A DNA stretch of 60,000 bases from Liolophura sinensis. Lineage: Eukaryota; Mollusca; Polyplacophora; Chitonida; Chitonidae. Made by a program: the position numbers and the translations under genes. Below the pieces are notes generated by a model. It was not told the origin of the DNA. It saw nothing but the letters and a program-made list of their open reading frames with translations, and did no database searches. Below, one piece after another: positions 1-9,019 of the stretch. The stretch covers positions 20,015,385-20,075,384 of the forward strand of contig NC_088295.1 of the NCBI RefSeq assembly GCF_032854445.1, read 5' to 3'. How positions within the stretch are numbered: the stretch's first letter is position 1; the number at the start of each line of letters is the position of its first letter.

Positions 1-79
1 CTGTTCACTCATAGCAACAGTAAATGTTGGTAATCAGAGAAGGAAAAAAAAAAGATTTACAAAAAAAGGAAATGTCGCC

Positions 80-609
80 AACATTTATGCTGGGGGTCTC
101 TAGGCCCAACAGCAAGGCACAGCTAATGCCCTACTGTGACAAGACTTGCCTTCAAGTCAAGAGCCAGAGTCTACGGACGGACTGTCACGTCTTCACAAGG
201 CCACAAAATCTGCACCAAAATAACCAGGCCAATACATTAAACTTAGAACATGAATCCCTTTTGTTAAAACGAAATGGAATTATCACTTGGCTCTGAACTG
301 AACAACATGTTACAGGTACTTGTGAAATGAAAATGGTTAATACTATGATGATTCTAGTTTTAGGAGAGTGTGAACGTGCAGAAAACTACACATATTGTGA
401 TGAATACACTGTCACCAACTTATGTTGGGGGCAAACGTGCCCAACAGCAAATCTGTGTTTTTCTGCTGTGACAAATTGTCCAGAACAATCATTCTGCATG
501 ATAGTGTGGGAAGAATAGATCATTCTGCATGATAGTGTGGGAAGAATAGATAATGATGATCATCACCAACACAATGTTGGGGGCATGTAGCCCAACAACA
601 AGCATCAGC
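80..609. repeat. Three copies of a GTTGGGGGC/GCCCAAC stem-loop repeat
   Basis: Copies at about 80-145, 415-482 and 565-632. Each has CAAC, then (G)TTGGGGGC, a 4-5 nt loop, GCCCAACA and CAA, followed by a CTGTGA-type segment. The inverted halves pair in each copy, with changes mostly in the loop (copy 1 has GCTGGGGGT/GGCCCAAC). Confidence 0.6.
490..551. repeat. 31-bp tandem duplication
   Basis: The unit CATTCTGCATGATAGTGTGG plus GAAGAATAGAT occurs twice back to back, identical as read. Confidence 0.9.
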
Positions 610-969
610 TTGCTGTGATGTTTTTCACTTGCCTGTTTTGGGTAGAGAGCCCATCAATACAAGCCACATGTGGTACTTTGAATCAAAAAAAGACAATCAG
701 AATCCTACCTTAAATTCTGAAGAGATGGAATAGCCACTCTACTTTGTGCGAAAATGTTGAAACAAAAAAGCAACAGAAACAGAGAATTGACAAGCTTAAT
801 ATAAAACATGACCAGAACAGTTATTTGAGCAGCTGGCATCATTACATCCCATTGAGGCTTCCAAGCATTTCTTTAATTACCTATTTGTGAAGTATTCTAC
901 AAACCTCAACATCGCATTTCAAAATCATTCCATACAAAGCCAAACAAAAGTAAAATGTTGACATTCTGT

Positions 970-975
970 TTTATT
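970..975 (-). terminator. Candidate polyadenylation signal of ZNF207
   Basis: TTTATT on the plus strand reads AATAAA on the gene strand, about 440 nt after the stop codon. No cleavage site can be proven from sequence. Confidence 0.45.
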
Positions 976-1416
976 CATACAACAACTTGATCTGTACAAA
1001 CCTGAACCTTTGTGTCTCACCATAAACTTTCACCACTTTGGCATAAAAAACACCACAGGTTAACAATGTACAACAGAATCCCCAATTGTTACAAATCTCC
1101 CCAAATCTGCAACTTTTAAAAAATGACTTACCGCATTCAGAAGATGGTGAATGAACTTGGTACATGTATGTTACTTTTAATTCAATCTTACCTTAGCAGT
1201 GTGCTTCTTAAAAACAGACAAAATCGAGCTATACACATAATCATTACATATACCGTTATGAATGAAGAGACAAATCCTGTCGTGATGAAATGTGTAAAAT
1301 TTAAAATGACAAGTCGATGGAATTCATTTTTAGTGTATGTACCTATGTACATATATATATATACATATGCAACTGCAACAACTAAACTGATCCACCTGCA
1401 TACAATGACTTCTGAT

Positions 1417-1529
1417 TTAATACCGTCCACCCTGGGGCAGAGGAGGTCTAGGCATGCCCTGCTGGAACTGCATGCCAAACTGTGGCGGACCAGGCATACC
1501 CATTGGCCGCATGTTACCCATCACAGGTC
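1417..1529 (-). CDS. ZNF207: ZNF207 coding exon 9 (stop)
   Basis: Encodes [14 protein letters not shown] ... QGGRY followed by TAA at 1419-1417. The GGRY terminus is the same as in vertebrate ZNF207. The acceptor is TACTCAG. Confidence 0.94.
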
Positions 1530-4500
1530 CTGAGTAAAACAGAAGACAAACATCAAAAACATTTCACACGGAAAAGACTCGGAAATTACACCAACATGAC
1601 AAACTCACTGCCTGACATTTCACTACCTCTTACGACTGAACCTCCACGTCAATTCCTTGATGATCTTTTCAGCAGGTAAATGTATAATATAGCAATATAT
1701 ATGTTTAACAATCTAATATTGGTACATCCTGTATGCTCGTCACTACACTGACCTATGGCAGCAAAATCTGAATTATTCCTTTCGTGGAAGATGGATGCCG
1801 CCAATTGTGTTCATTTGCCGCGTCTTTCAATACCAGATGTTTCAACCTGCAGACGGTAATGGGTTTCCCTGGTTTTCTCCTACCTTAATGTTGGCCACCA
1901 TCGTAAAAGTGAAATACTGACTACGACATACTCACCACCAATCAAATAAATAAATAAAAAAATTACAATTTGTGTAAGATTAGCAATAGCTGTGTGATTT
2001 AAAGTTATTGTTCCACAAGTATTTCTTATTCCCACTCTCAAGCTCTCGAATAGCACATTTTATAAACCCTGCAGCGATTAACCTAATCACAGAGATATAT
2101 TGATCTCAATATTAATCGGTTAAATCTGCTATTTTTCATCCTATATTTCATTTATTTATTCATTGGTGTTTTACATTGTACTTATATGACCGCTGCCAGC
2201 ATTATGGCAGGAGGAAATTGGGCAGAGCCCTGAGGATACCCACAGCTATTAATAGGTTGATGGCAGGCCCTTACGAAGTATGACCGGAAGTCATGCTAAC
2301 CACTTGCAAAATATTAAGAAGTCAGGAAAGCATACAAATTGCGATAATCTTGCACAGTTTTTCTTATGTTCACTCTTAAGGTGAACTACAGATGACTATT
2401 ACCAGATCTGTTAGTCACACAATGAAATCCATCAAAATATACCTGGTGCCATCATGTTTGGAGCAATCATTGTTGTAGGGGTCCCACTTTGAACATGCCC
2501 ACCAAAGTTTTTGTATTTTGGTAATGTTGCCCTCAATTCCTCCTACAAGACAGAAAATAAGCACACTCATGATTTCCATCCAAAAAACAAAACTAAATGA
2601 TTCACCCAATTTCATTCAGTACAATGTGTATTTTAAACTCTGAAACACCTTGAAACTGCCTGTATGGTCAAAGTTACAAAAGAATCAGAACTTACCAACG
2701 AAATATCTTCTTCAGGGTGCATGAGTTTAGAGACCAAACCTGAGCTGGATTCTGGCTTTTTGACTGTTGGGGCCCCTGTTATTGTAGCACTGGAGGAGGT
2801 GATAGAACCTGCTGTTGAGGAGTAAGCTGGGAAAGTTGGTTTCACAGGACCAATCCCTGCTCCAGCTATGCTGGTGGGTTTAAAGTCTGGACCAACTGCT
2901 GTGGAGGGCTGGGACTGTTGAAAAAGAACAAGGAAATTTCAGTAAGAACTTTTAACACCTCATGACAATATCCAATGGTCTTAGGTTTCACTGTTCAGTA
3001 TGACCAAATTTGAAGAATATCAGTTTACTTAAAGGAGAAGAAAACTTAAACACTTGACACTATAGGCTGAAAAGAGCACATTTTTTTTCTGGTGGTGCCC
3101 CTGAATAATTTTGTGATTTTTCCTCACTAGACATGTAAAGCCTGAAAATGGCAAAGCTGGCATAAATCGCTGAGTTAATTGTGTCCTCCATCTTTACAAC
3201 CCTGTAATTTATGTTGGAGGTGCGTTGCCTCTCAGCCAATGAGAGTTGTTAAAACTGCCGACTTATTCGTGTAAACTTGGAACCTACGTCCAACATTCCG
3301 GTTTCTCGATTGTCAGCGGAAAACGAACTGTACTGTTTGCTACCTTTTGGGAAGAAGAGTTCTACTGGAAATGTACGAACTGCACTTCGGCGGTTTCTGA
3401 TGGCAATTCTCCTCCTAACACAGAAGATTTCAGGACTAGTTCTTAGGCAAAATGGGGTCGCCCACAGCAGATTTTGGCACTGACTTTATTTATAATTTAT
3501 CAACTTGAGGTACACATTGGAATTTTTTTATGGCATGCACCTGTGAGGAAATACTCTTTTCAACGGTATGTGTTTGATATTTACATTTTCTTCTCCTTTA
3601 AGAGTGAATCAGATATCTGGATATCATATCTACCTGTCACAGAGCAAAATGGTAAATGGCAATGATTGATTTCATTATGAACAGCTGTTGCTGTCAAATT
3701 GTTGTCGTAAAAGAGAAATGTGACCAAATCAGTTGTGACCTGAGACATAATGGTGCAGGGAACTATGATGTGACAAGGTTTATGATTTATTCAAGGCGAA
3801 ACCACCACTGAAGAGTATAAAATCATAGGACAGGTTATAACACACGATATACTTGTAACCGTTCTGATATAGAGGTGTGGTGGGATGAGATATCAAGATA
3901 ACTAGAATAGTACCTGAGCAGCAGACGGGAATAAGGGTTTATTTGGGCCACTGTGCATTGTAGTGGGCTGGGAGACTGGCATCATCGGGCGTGGTGGCAT
4001 GTGCATCCCAGGCGGGGGACGGTTTCCCGGCATGCTACAAGACAAAACACTTACTAGCATCTGGCTGTCTAAGCAGGCTCAATTCAGAATAGGAGCAAAG
4101 GTAAATTCAAAAAGTCTTTAATAAAAAGTTGTTGCAGAACAACTATATCATCATATAGAACATACTCAGTACTCACCCCATTGGTCCCATTGGGCGCATT
4201 GGGCCTGTGAAGAGAAAAAAATACTTAGGTCAACCCTTTATTTAGCTCGGTTGCATTCAGCAGTTCTGTTTGCAGACATTTTATTGTGTTCAGACTACAA
4301 TGTATCTACATTCATATAACATTGGTGGACATGTTTCAACTTCTATATAGAATAATCATTATATTTATTAGATTGGTGTTTGCTCAAGACATTTTCACTT
4401 ACTATATATGACTTTCTGACTTAACCCCGCAGCTGAGGCCACGGGACTCACAGTCCCAACAAGCCAGCAAGGATTTACAAGGCAGGGCTCCTATTTCACC

Positions 4501-7500
4501 AGGACTGTAATTCTCAAATAGTTTTGTGAATCAAACTTATTTGAATGTTTATGGATTCTCATAAAGAAAGAGTAAAAATAAATATTTTACTGAAAAGGAA
4601 GAATGGTGGTAAGAAATGTCTAATTTTGAATTTAAGGACATATAAGTGATCAGCAAGGTCTTTATGTCTAAAAAATTACTGTATTTCACCTTAATTTATT
4701 TATTTGATTGGTGTTTTACGCCATACTCAAGAATATTTCTCTATTTGCGACGGCAGCCAGCATTATGGCGGGAGAAAACAGGGCAGAACCAAGAAGAAAC
4801 CCACGACCATCCGAAGTTTGCTGTCAGGCCTTCCCATGTACAGCCAGAGAGATGCCAGCATGAGCTGGACTTAACTCACAGCGACCGCATTGGTGAGAGG
4901 CTCCTGGGTCATTACGCTGCGCTAGCGGGCTAACCAACTGAGCCAAGGAAGCCCCATATTTCACCTCAAGTAATTTTCAAGAGACGCATTTTGCTTGTTT
5001 CTGACTGGTTATCCACTTTTTTGTGAAGTTTGATAAATTTCTTACTAAAAAAAACTTTAATGTTGGCATCAAAAGTATCATTTTACGTCCTCCAGATGCT
5101 TCTGAAAGAGCATTTTCACTTACAAAACTTTAGGTGAAATTCATTATTTCTAATACAGCTTACATTCTAATTCCCAAAATATTTTTGTAAATCAAAGTTA
5201 TGGGAATGTTTATTTGCATTGAGAACAGGGATTACTTAATGAATATAAGGGATAATACACAATTGGATTCCCATGTTTTTCCAGTTTCCGAAAAATGAGC
5301 TCTGTGAGGCACCCTTCAGAAGATTTATTCTTGACAGGTTTTAATGCAAAGATGGAAGAAGAATCTAGAGTAATTTATTACACGTATACTTACCCATTGG
5401 TGGCATTGGGCCCATGGGACCTCTTGGCCCCATTGGGTCCCATTGGCATGTGACCCATTGGACCAGGTCCAGGAGGTGGCATTGGGGGCATACCTTGGGG
5501 CCCAACTGGGGGCATATTAAAGGCATTTGGTGGCATTGGGGGCATGCCATTGGGAAACACTGGACTTGGCCCTGGCATTGGGTTGGAGGTTTCCTCTTCC
5601 TCATCAGAATCAGCCTGCCCAGGTTGCCTTCGCTGACCATCTGGAACAAATTTACATACATATTATGTAGTAAACATAATACTAAGTTCAATGTGCCTGA
5701 GCAGAAGGTTTCCTTAACACCTATATGAAATGCACTCAGAAGAAGGTTAGCACTTCACAATGGATATAATCAGTAAATCAGATATTCCCCATTGCTTTAG
5801 TCATCATTGTGCCAGCAAAAAAAATATACTGAGAAGTGAGTGAGTGGAGTGGCTAATACATCAATTTTGATTTAACACTCGGGCAAAGCTACAATGACTA
5901 TAATTTAAAAACAAATACCAAGGCTTATGAGAAAGCCAATATTTAACAATAAATGCTGTTGATCCGTCTAAAATTCATGACATATACAGAGGTGACAAAA
6001 GAGAGCAACAGCATGAAATATCATGGGGTTTTTTTGCGCATTTTCTCCATTTTTGGGGGTGGAAAAGACTTTAACATATTATTTTTGGTGTTCGTTGTGC
6101 AATCCAATATTGCTGAACCTTGTTTGCAATCTCAGGATTTAACTAGGTACAAAACAAAGGTTCAGTGGTATCGGATTATACAACAAACACTGCTGCTACT
6201 TTGTTAAACCCTTAATTACAGGATCACATATTGAATCATAATGAAGCTATAGGTGTTTGGCTGTATATTACTTTGTAGCTTTCATCTAATAACCAATCAT
6301 AGTGATAGTCAATTTTAGGGAGGCTTTTTTTTCTTTATCATTCTTGATTTACTGTGACCTTCTTTATTTTCTACCTCAACTTCAAAGTTACCTGACTTAT
6401 TTCGTTCATGATTCTTCAAATCTTCTTCTGGTATTCCTTCCATTCCATAAATCTCTATCTCAATATTGTTTCTACCGGGGATAGCATTTGGAACTTTGTC
6501 TACCTTTTCTTTATGAACCTACAAAGTAAAAATCACATTAACATCATGGAATGTGCTGAAGTCATAATTCCAAGTCATAAAACACATTTGTTTTCTGTAG
6601 GTTGTAAAAAAAAAAAAAAAACAGCAGAAGCAAAATCATGTTATATGTAAACTTAACTTCGCTTGGTACATTTATAATACAGAAACAGCTATAATGGCCT
6701 GTTAATCTTGTAATTATTCGATTTACATACCTGCATGCAATGTATGGAGAGTCCAGGGCCTGTGTATAATTTCTTGTGACATATGTGGCACTTAAAATGC
6801 TTTGCTTTTTGATGTTGTAGAAGGATTTTTTCATCGTCGAATTCCCGGTTACAATACTTATCAACAGTTAAGGAAACACATACAGTATATATATGATATT
6901 AAAAAAAAGTTACGATGACCAAGTTTGCCCATCATGAATACGTTATTTTACTGAATACCACCATAATATAAAAATGAAGGATGGGGGAGGGGACTTAAGA
7001 GATGGTGGATTATCAAAGATCATCACCATTGGGTTTGCTTTACTATAGCTTGAATAAATCATAAGGTTTAAAGCTATCATAATCTCTCTAGGCGACTTGA
7101 AAATGAAGTGAACCATGCAGTCTGCTCATGCCCATACAGGCATATATATATATATATATATCTATCTATATATCGCATTTTCGGTTTACATGCGACCACA
7201 TGCAACATTTCACAACCTGTCACTTTGCAGGCTTTTGTCAATTTGTTTTCATTTTAAGTTCATATAATTTATTTATCTGACTAGTGTTCCACACCGTACT
7301 CAAAAATATTTCACTTATATAACAGTGGCCAGCAATATGGTGGGATGAAACCGAGCAAAGTCCGAGGGGAACCCATGACCATGCATAAGTGCATATTGTA
7401 CTTTACTGATTACACTTCTACTTCACATTATAAGCTTCCAAGGCAACTTTTTTATCTACCTATGCATTTTGAGCATCACCATGGCATACTCAAGAAAGGT

Positions 7501-8899
7501 AGCGCAATATTGTTAGCTCATGTAAATTTCACAACATGATTGATATAACAAAAGTGAATTGAGCTCAAAACATCTAAAATGCCTCAGCTTAGGGATTCTG
7601 CTGACAAGGTACCTGATTTTGGCTAAATACAAATAAAATTAGCTCATTCTAACTCTCCTTACATAGATTTTTTTTTTTTTTTTTTTTTTGATTGGTGTTT
7701 TACGCCGTACTCAAGAATATTTCACTTATACGACGGCGGCCAGCATTATGGTGGGTGGAAACCGGGCAGAGCCCGGGGGAAACCCACGACCATCCGCAGG
7801 TTGCTGGCAGACCTTCCCACGTACGGCCGGAGAGGAAGCCAGCATGAGCTGGACTTGAACTCACAGCGACCGCATTGGTGAGAGACTCCTGGGTCATTAC
7901 GCTGCGCTAGCGCTTTAACCGACTGAGCCACGGAGGCCCCTCCTTACATAGAGCTCAGGCATATTGATCTACAAGGAAAATTTCATAGAGCTTTAAACTC
8001 ATAACCTTTCTCACTATATGTTTCACTTGGTATACACCAATTCCTTGAAAAATCATGGCAGATACTGTTATTGTCAAGGCTCCAATGACGCTAGTGTAAA
8101 AGTCCAGTTGTGAAATGTAACTCTGAAATCGAGCAAAGAAGTTATGAGAGTTATGGAGAAAAATGACCCCAAATGTGTCAGACTGACAGTAAGGAACATC
8201 TACTGCTGTTCACACGACCAATAAATCTTCCCTAGCATACACTGATGTCAGCCAATATTTCTACAAATTAACTAACCTCATCTTATGTTGGCCTGACCCA
8301 AAATAGTCCTTGGCAAAAACACATATTGAAAAAAAGTACATTTTTTGGGTCTACCCTACTGCGACCACCACCTTAAAAACTCACTAAATGCAATGAAACA
8401 GGCTTGGGAACTGATTATTTTTTCATGAACAGTCATGCTTGCCAAGGACCATTTTGGTTCAGGGTCTCACAACAGCTTGGTTAATTACAGACCATATGAT
8501 TTAGGCCAATTTATGCAAAGGAAGATCTAATGCCCGTGTGAAGGGCGGTAAATGTTCTTTACCATTAGTCAGACACATTTGGGGCTGTTTCTGTGTATAT
8601 CTTTCGCAACTGCGTTCTCGATTTCAGAGTTACGTTCCGTAACCTAGAGACAGTTTAATTATGTGGGGAAGAGCCTACAAGGACAGAACGGTCAACTTCA
8701 CAATTCTGAGATCCCTTTATATATCAGTAAACCTGATAAACAGTGTAGCTGTTCTGTGACGAAATGTTGTTGTTGTTCTTCTTCTTTCTGAACATTGGCT
8801 GAGGCCAAAACGATTTCGCAACAACTCGACTAACAAAGCCCATAAACAAAAAGGATATCAACACCAAGGTTTCATCTGCTTCTTCTTTTTTCTACCCAT
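1417..8899 (-). CDS. ZNF207: ZNF207/BuGZ zinc-finger protein, whole coding span
   Basis: Nine coding exons on the minus strand: 8859-8899, 6731-6857, 6392-6518, 5394-5640, 4177-4204, 3914-4034, 2696-2914, 2443-2542, 1417-1529. The product is the mitotic protein BuGZ, known in the family to bind microtubules and to load or stabilise the checkpoint protein Bub3. Seen: N-terminal MGRKKKKQ; two C2H2 fingers (C13, C16, H29, H34; C37, C40, H53, H58); a [10 protein letters not shown] segment; a Pro/Met/Gly-rich body; KPLFPSA; KPTFPAY; a GLEBS-type Bub3-binding segment around HPEEDISL and LPKYK; and terminal GGRY. The model is 373 residues if one base in exon 4 is discounted, or 364 if the 28-nt exon 5 is skipped. 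This is shorter than the roughly 480-residue vertebrate protein, the difference lying in the low-complexity body. Intron 1 is U12-type; the others are GT-AG. Family identity is essentially certain; the exon 4/5 reading is open. Confidence 0.95.
1840..1962 (+). mobile_element. SINE A, degraded 3' part
   Basis: Resembles the last 120 bp of the abundant SINE: CCTGCAGACGGTAATGGG, then AAGTGAAATACT, CACCAATC and (AAAT)n. Many mismatches. Confidence 0.6.
2150..2302 (-). mobile_element. SINE A, degraded, reverse
   Basis: ATTGGTGTTTTAC, CCAGCATTATGG and GGGCAGAGCCC are readable, but the tRNA-like head is gone. Confidence 0.6.
2443..2542 (-). CDS. ZNF207: ZNF207 coding exon 8 (end of GLEBS)
   Basis: Begins [11 protein letters not shown], completing the GLEBS motif across the intron, and continues into a Thr/Met-rich stretch ending MMAP. 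Acceptor TTGTAG, donor GTATAT. Phase 0 in, phase 1 out. Confidence 0.92.
2696..2914 (-). CDS. ZNF207: ZNF207 coding exon 7 (start of GLEBS)
   Basis: 73 codons in phase 0. Contains VGPDFKP, KPTFPAY, a Ser/Thr-rich stretch, and [12 protein letters not shown], the first half of the Bub3-binding GLEBS motif. Donor GTAAGT. Confidence 0.94.
3033..3597. mobile_element. TTAA-flanked MITE in ZNF207 intron 6
   Basis: Terminal inverted repeats AGGAGAAGAAAA (3033-3044 and the complement at 3586-3597) are each flanked by TTAA (3029-3032 and 3598-3601), the target duplication of piggyBac-like and Kolobok-like elements. 565 bp, with no transposase reading frame, so non-autonomous. Confidence 0.75.
3914..4034 (-). 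CDS. ZNF207: ZNF207 coding exon 6
   Basis: Encodes [18 protein letters not shown], then [10 protein letters not shown], which matches the family KPLFPSAGQ block. Acceptor CTTGTAG, donor GTACTA. Phase 2 in, phase 0 out. Confidence 0.92.
4177..4204 (-). CDS. ZNF207: ZNF207 28-nt microexon (exon 5)
   Basis: Between a TTCACAG acceptor and a GTGAGT donor lie 28 nt. In the frame that exon 6 needs they encode PMRPMGPMG, like the rest of the body. The length is not a multiple of three, so inclusion or skipping changes the frame. Confidence 0.75.
4692..4956 (-). mobile_element. SINE A, full length, reverse, with target duplication
   Basis: Complete copy from the (AAAT)n tail to the tRNA-like head. 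It is flanked by the direct repeat TATTTCACCT at 4682-4691 and 4957-4966, which shows retroposition. It lies in ZNF207 intron 4. Confidence 0.9.
5394..5640 (-). CDS. ZNF207: ZNF207 coding exon 4 (Pro/Met-rich, frame conflict)
   Basis: Begins DGQRRQPG, then an acidic DSDEEEE stretch, then PMPP repeats. Up to about 5438 the frame is GPMGHMPMG. Beyond the CCC at 5435-5437 (plus-strand GGG), the family-like [10 protein letters not shown] reads in another frame, as if one C were extra. Donor GTAAGT is strong. As read, the exon leaves phase 2; without the extra base it leaves phase 1, which suits exon 5. Confidence 0.88.
6392..6518 (-). CDS. ZNF207: ZNF207 coding exon 3
   Basis: Supplies V57-H58, the last zinc ligand of finger 2, then [10 protein letters not shown] and [15 protein letters not shown], which are family landmarks. 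Acceptor TTTGTAG, donor GTAACT. Phase 0 in, phase 1 out. Confidence 0.92.
6731..6857 (-). CDS. ZNF207: ZNF207 coding exon 2 (zinc fingers 1 and 2)
   Basis: Encodes the rest of finger 1 and most of finger 2 ([12 protein letters not shown] through GLSIHCMQ). The donor is GTATGT. The conserved Trp codon requires the exon to begin with the G at 6857, so the intron reads ...GATAA before it. Length 127 nt, leaving phase 0. Confidence 0.93.
7141..7174. repeat. (TA)n microsatellite
   Basis: Simple dinucleotide run in ZNF207 intron 1. Similar runs occur at 13835-13856, 23168-23187, 29158-29189 and 42817-42850. Confidence 0.95.
7267..7390 (-). mobile_element. SINE A, 3' fragment, reverse
   Basis: Tail and central part only, with substitutions (TCTGACTAGTGTTCC for the usual TTTGATTGGTGTTTT). 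Confidence 0.65.
7668..7940 (-). mobile_element. SINE A, young full-length copy, reverse
   Basis: Starts with a poly-T (the tail on this strand) and ends with the head GGGGCCTCCGTGGCTCAGT in complement. A perfect 12-bp target duplication, TCCTTACATAGA, lies at 7656-7667 and 7941-7952. This is the best-preserved copy, suggesting recent insertion into the ZNF207 U12 intron. Confidence 0.93.
8117..8633. mobile_element. Foldback (long inverted repeat) element
   Basis: GTAACTCTGAAATCGAG at 8117-8133 is repeated as its exact complement at 8617-8633. Beyond these ends the arms keep imperfect complementarity (CCCCAAATGTGTC, GTCCTTGGCA) for roughly 220 bp each around a centre near 8380. No coding capacity. 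Confidence 0.7.
8859..8899 (-). CDS. ZNF207: ZNF207 coding exon 1 (start codon)
   Basis: Encodes [13 protein letters not shown] plus two bases of the next Trp. The start is chosen because it gives the family-invariant MGRKKKKQ N-terminus. The exon ends TGTTG followed by ATATCCTTT, a U12-type 5' splice site, so the first C2H2 knuckle (C13-W-Y-C16) is split by the intron. Confidence 0.92.
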
Positions 8900-8969
8900 C
8901 GTCGTGGTTACAGCGTACCCTGATGGTCCTGTTAATCAAGGAAATAGAACAAAATAACGTAGCAAGAAG

Positions 8970-9015
8970 ATACGCCTTCCGGCGACAAAAGGGCGAGGTA
9001 TGATGATGACGTCAC
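8970..9015 (-). promoter_or_regulatory. ZNF207 promoter elements: ETS and CRE sites
   Basis: CCGGAAGG (minus strand, 8975-8982) is an ETS-type site. The palindrome TGACGTCA at 9007-9014 is a consensus CRE. Both lie 76-115 nt upstream of the start codon, the usual place in TATA-less housekeeping promoters. No TATA box is apparent. Factor binding is inferred. Confidence 0.55.
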
Positions 9016-9019
9016 GGCT

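Larger units (their letters stand above)
1..960. other. Downstream flank of ZNF207
   Basis: No gene recognised. AT-rich, with three copies of a stem-loop repeat (near 85, 425 and 575) and a 31-bp direct tandem duplication at about 490-551. It may be a distal 3' UTR or intergenic DNA. Confidence 0.5.
6858..8858 (-). other. ZNF207: ZNF207 intron 1, U12-type (AT-AA as read)
   Basis: The 5' site is ATATCCTTT, the U12 consensus. TTTCCTTAAC, a match to the U12 branch site, ends 9 nt before the reading-frame-defined 3' end (...TGATAA, then G). There is no polypyrimidine tract. The intron hosts two SINEs (7267-7390, 7668-7940) and a foldback element (8117-8633). Confidence 0.8.

Noticed and set aside
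1123-1533. 136-codon plus-strand frame
   Set aside because: Antisense shadow of ZNF207 exon 9, which reads the conserved MRPMGMPG...GGRY on the minus strand.
5414-5728. 104-codon plus-strand frame rich in Trp and His
   Set aside because: Antisense of the Pro/Met-rich ZNF207 exon 4.
7700-7931. Reading frames inside the SINE copy (also 58155-58416)
   Set aside because: Chance translations of a tRNA-derived SINE; the same peptide recurs wherever the SINE does.
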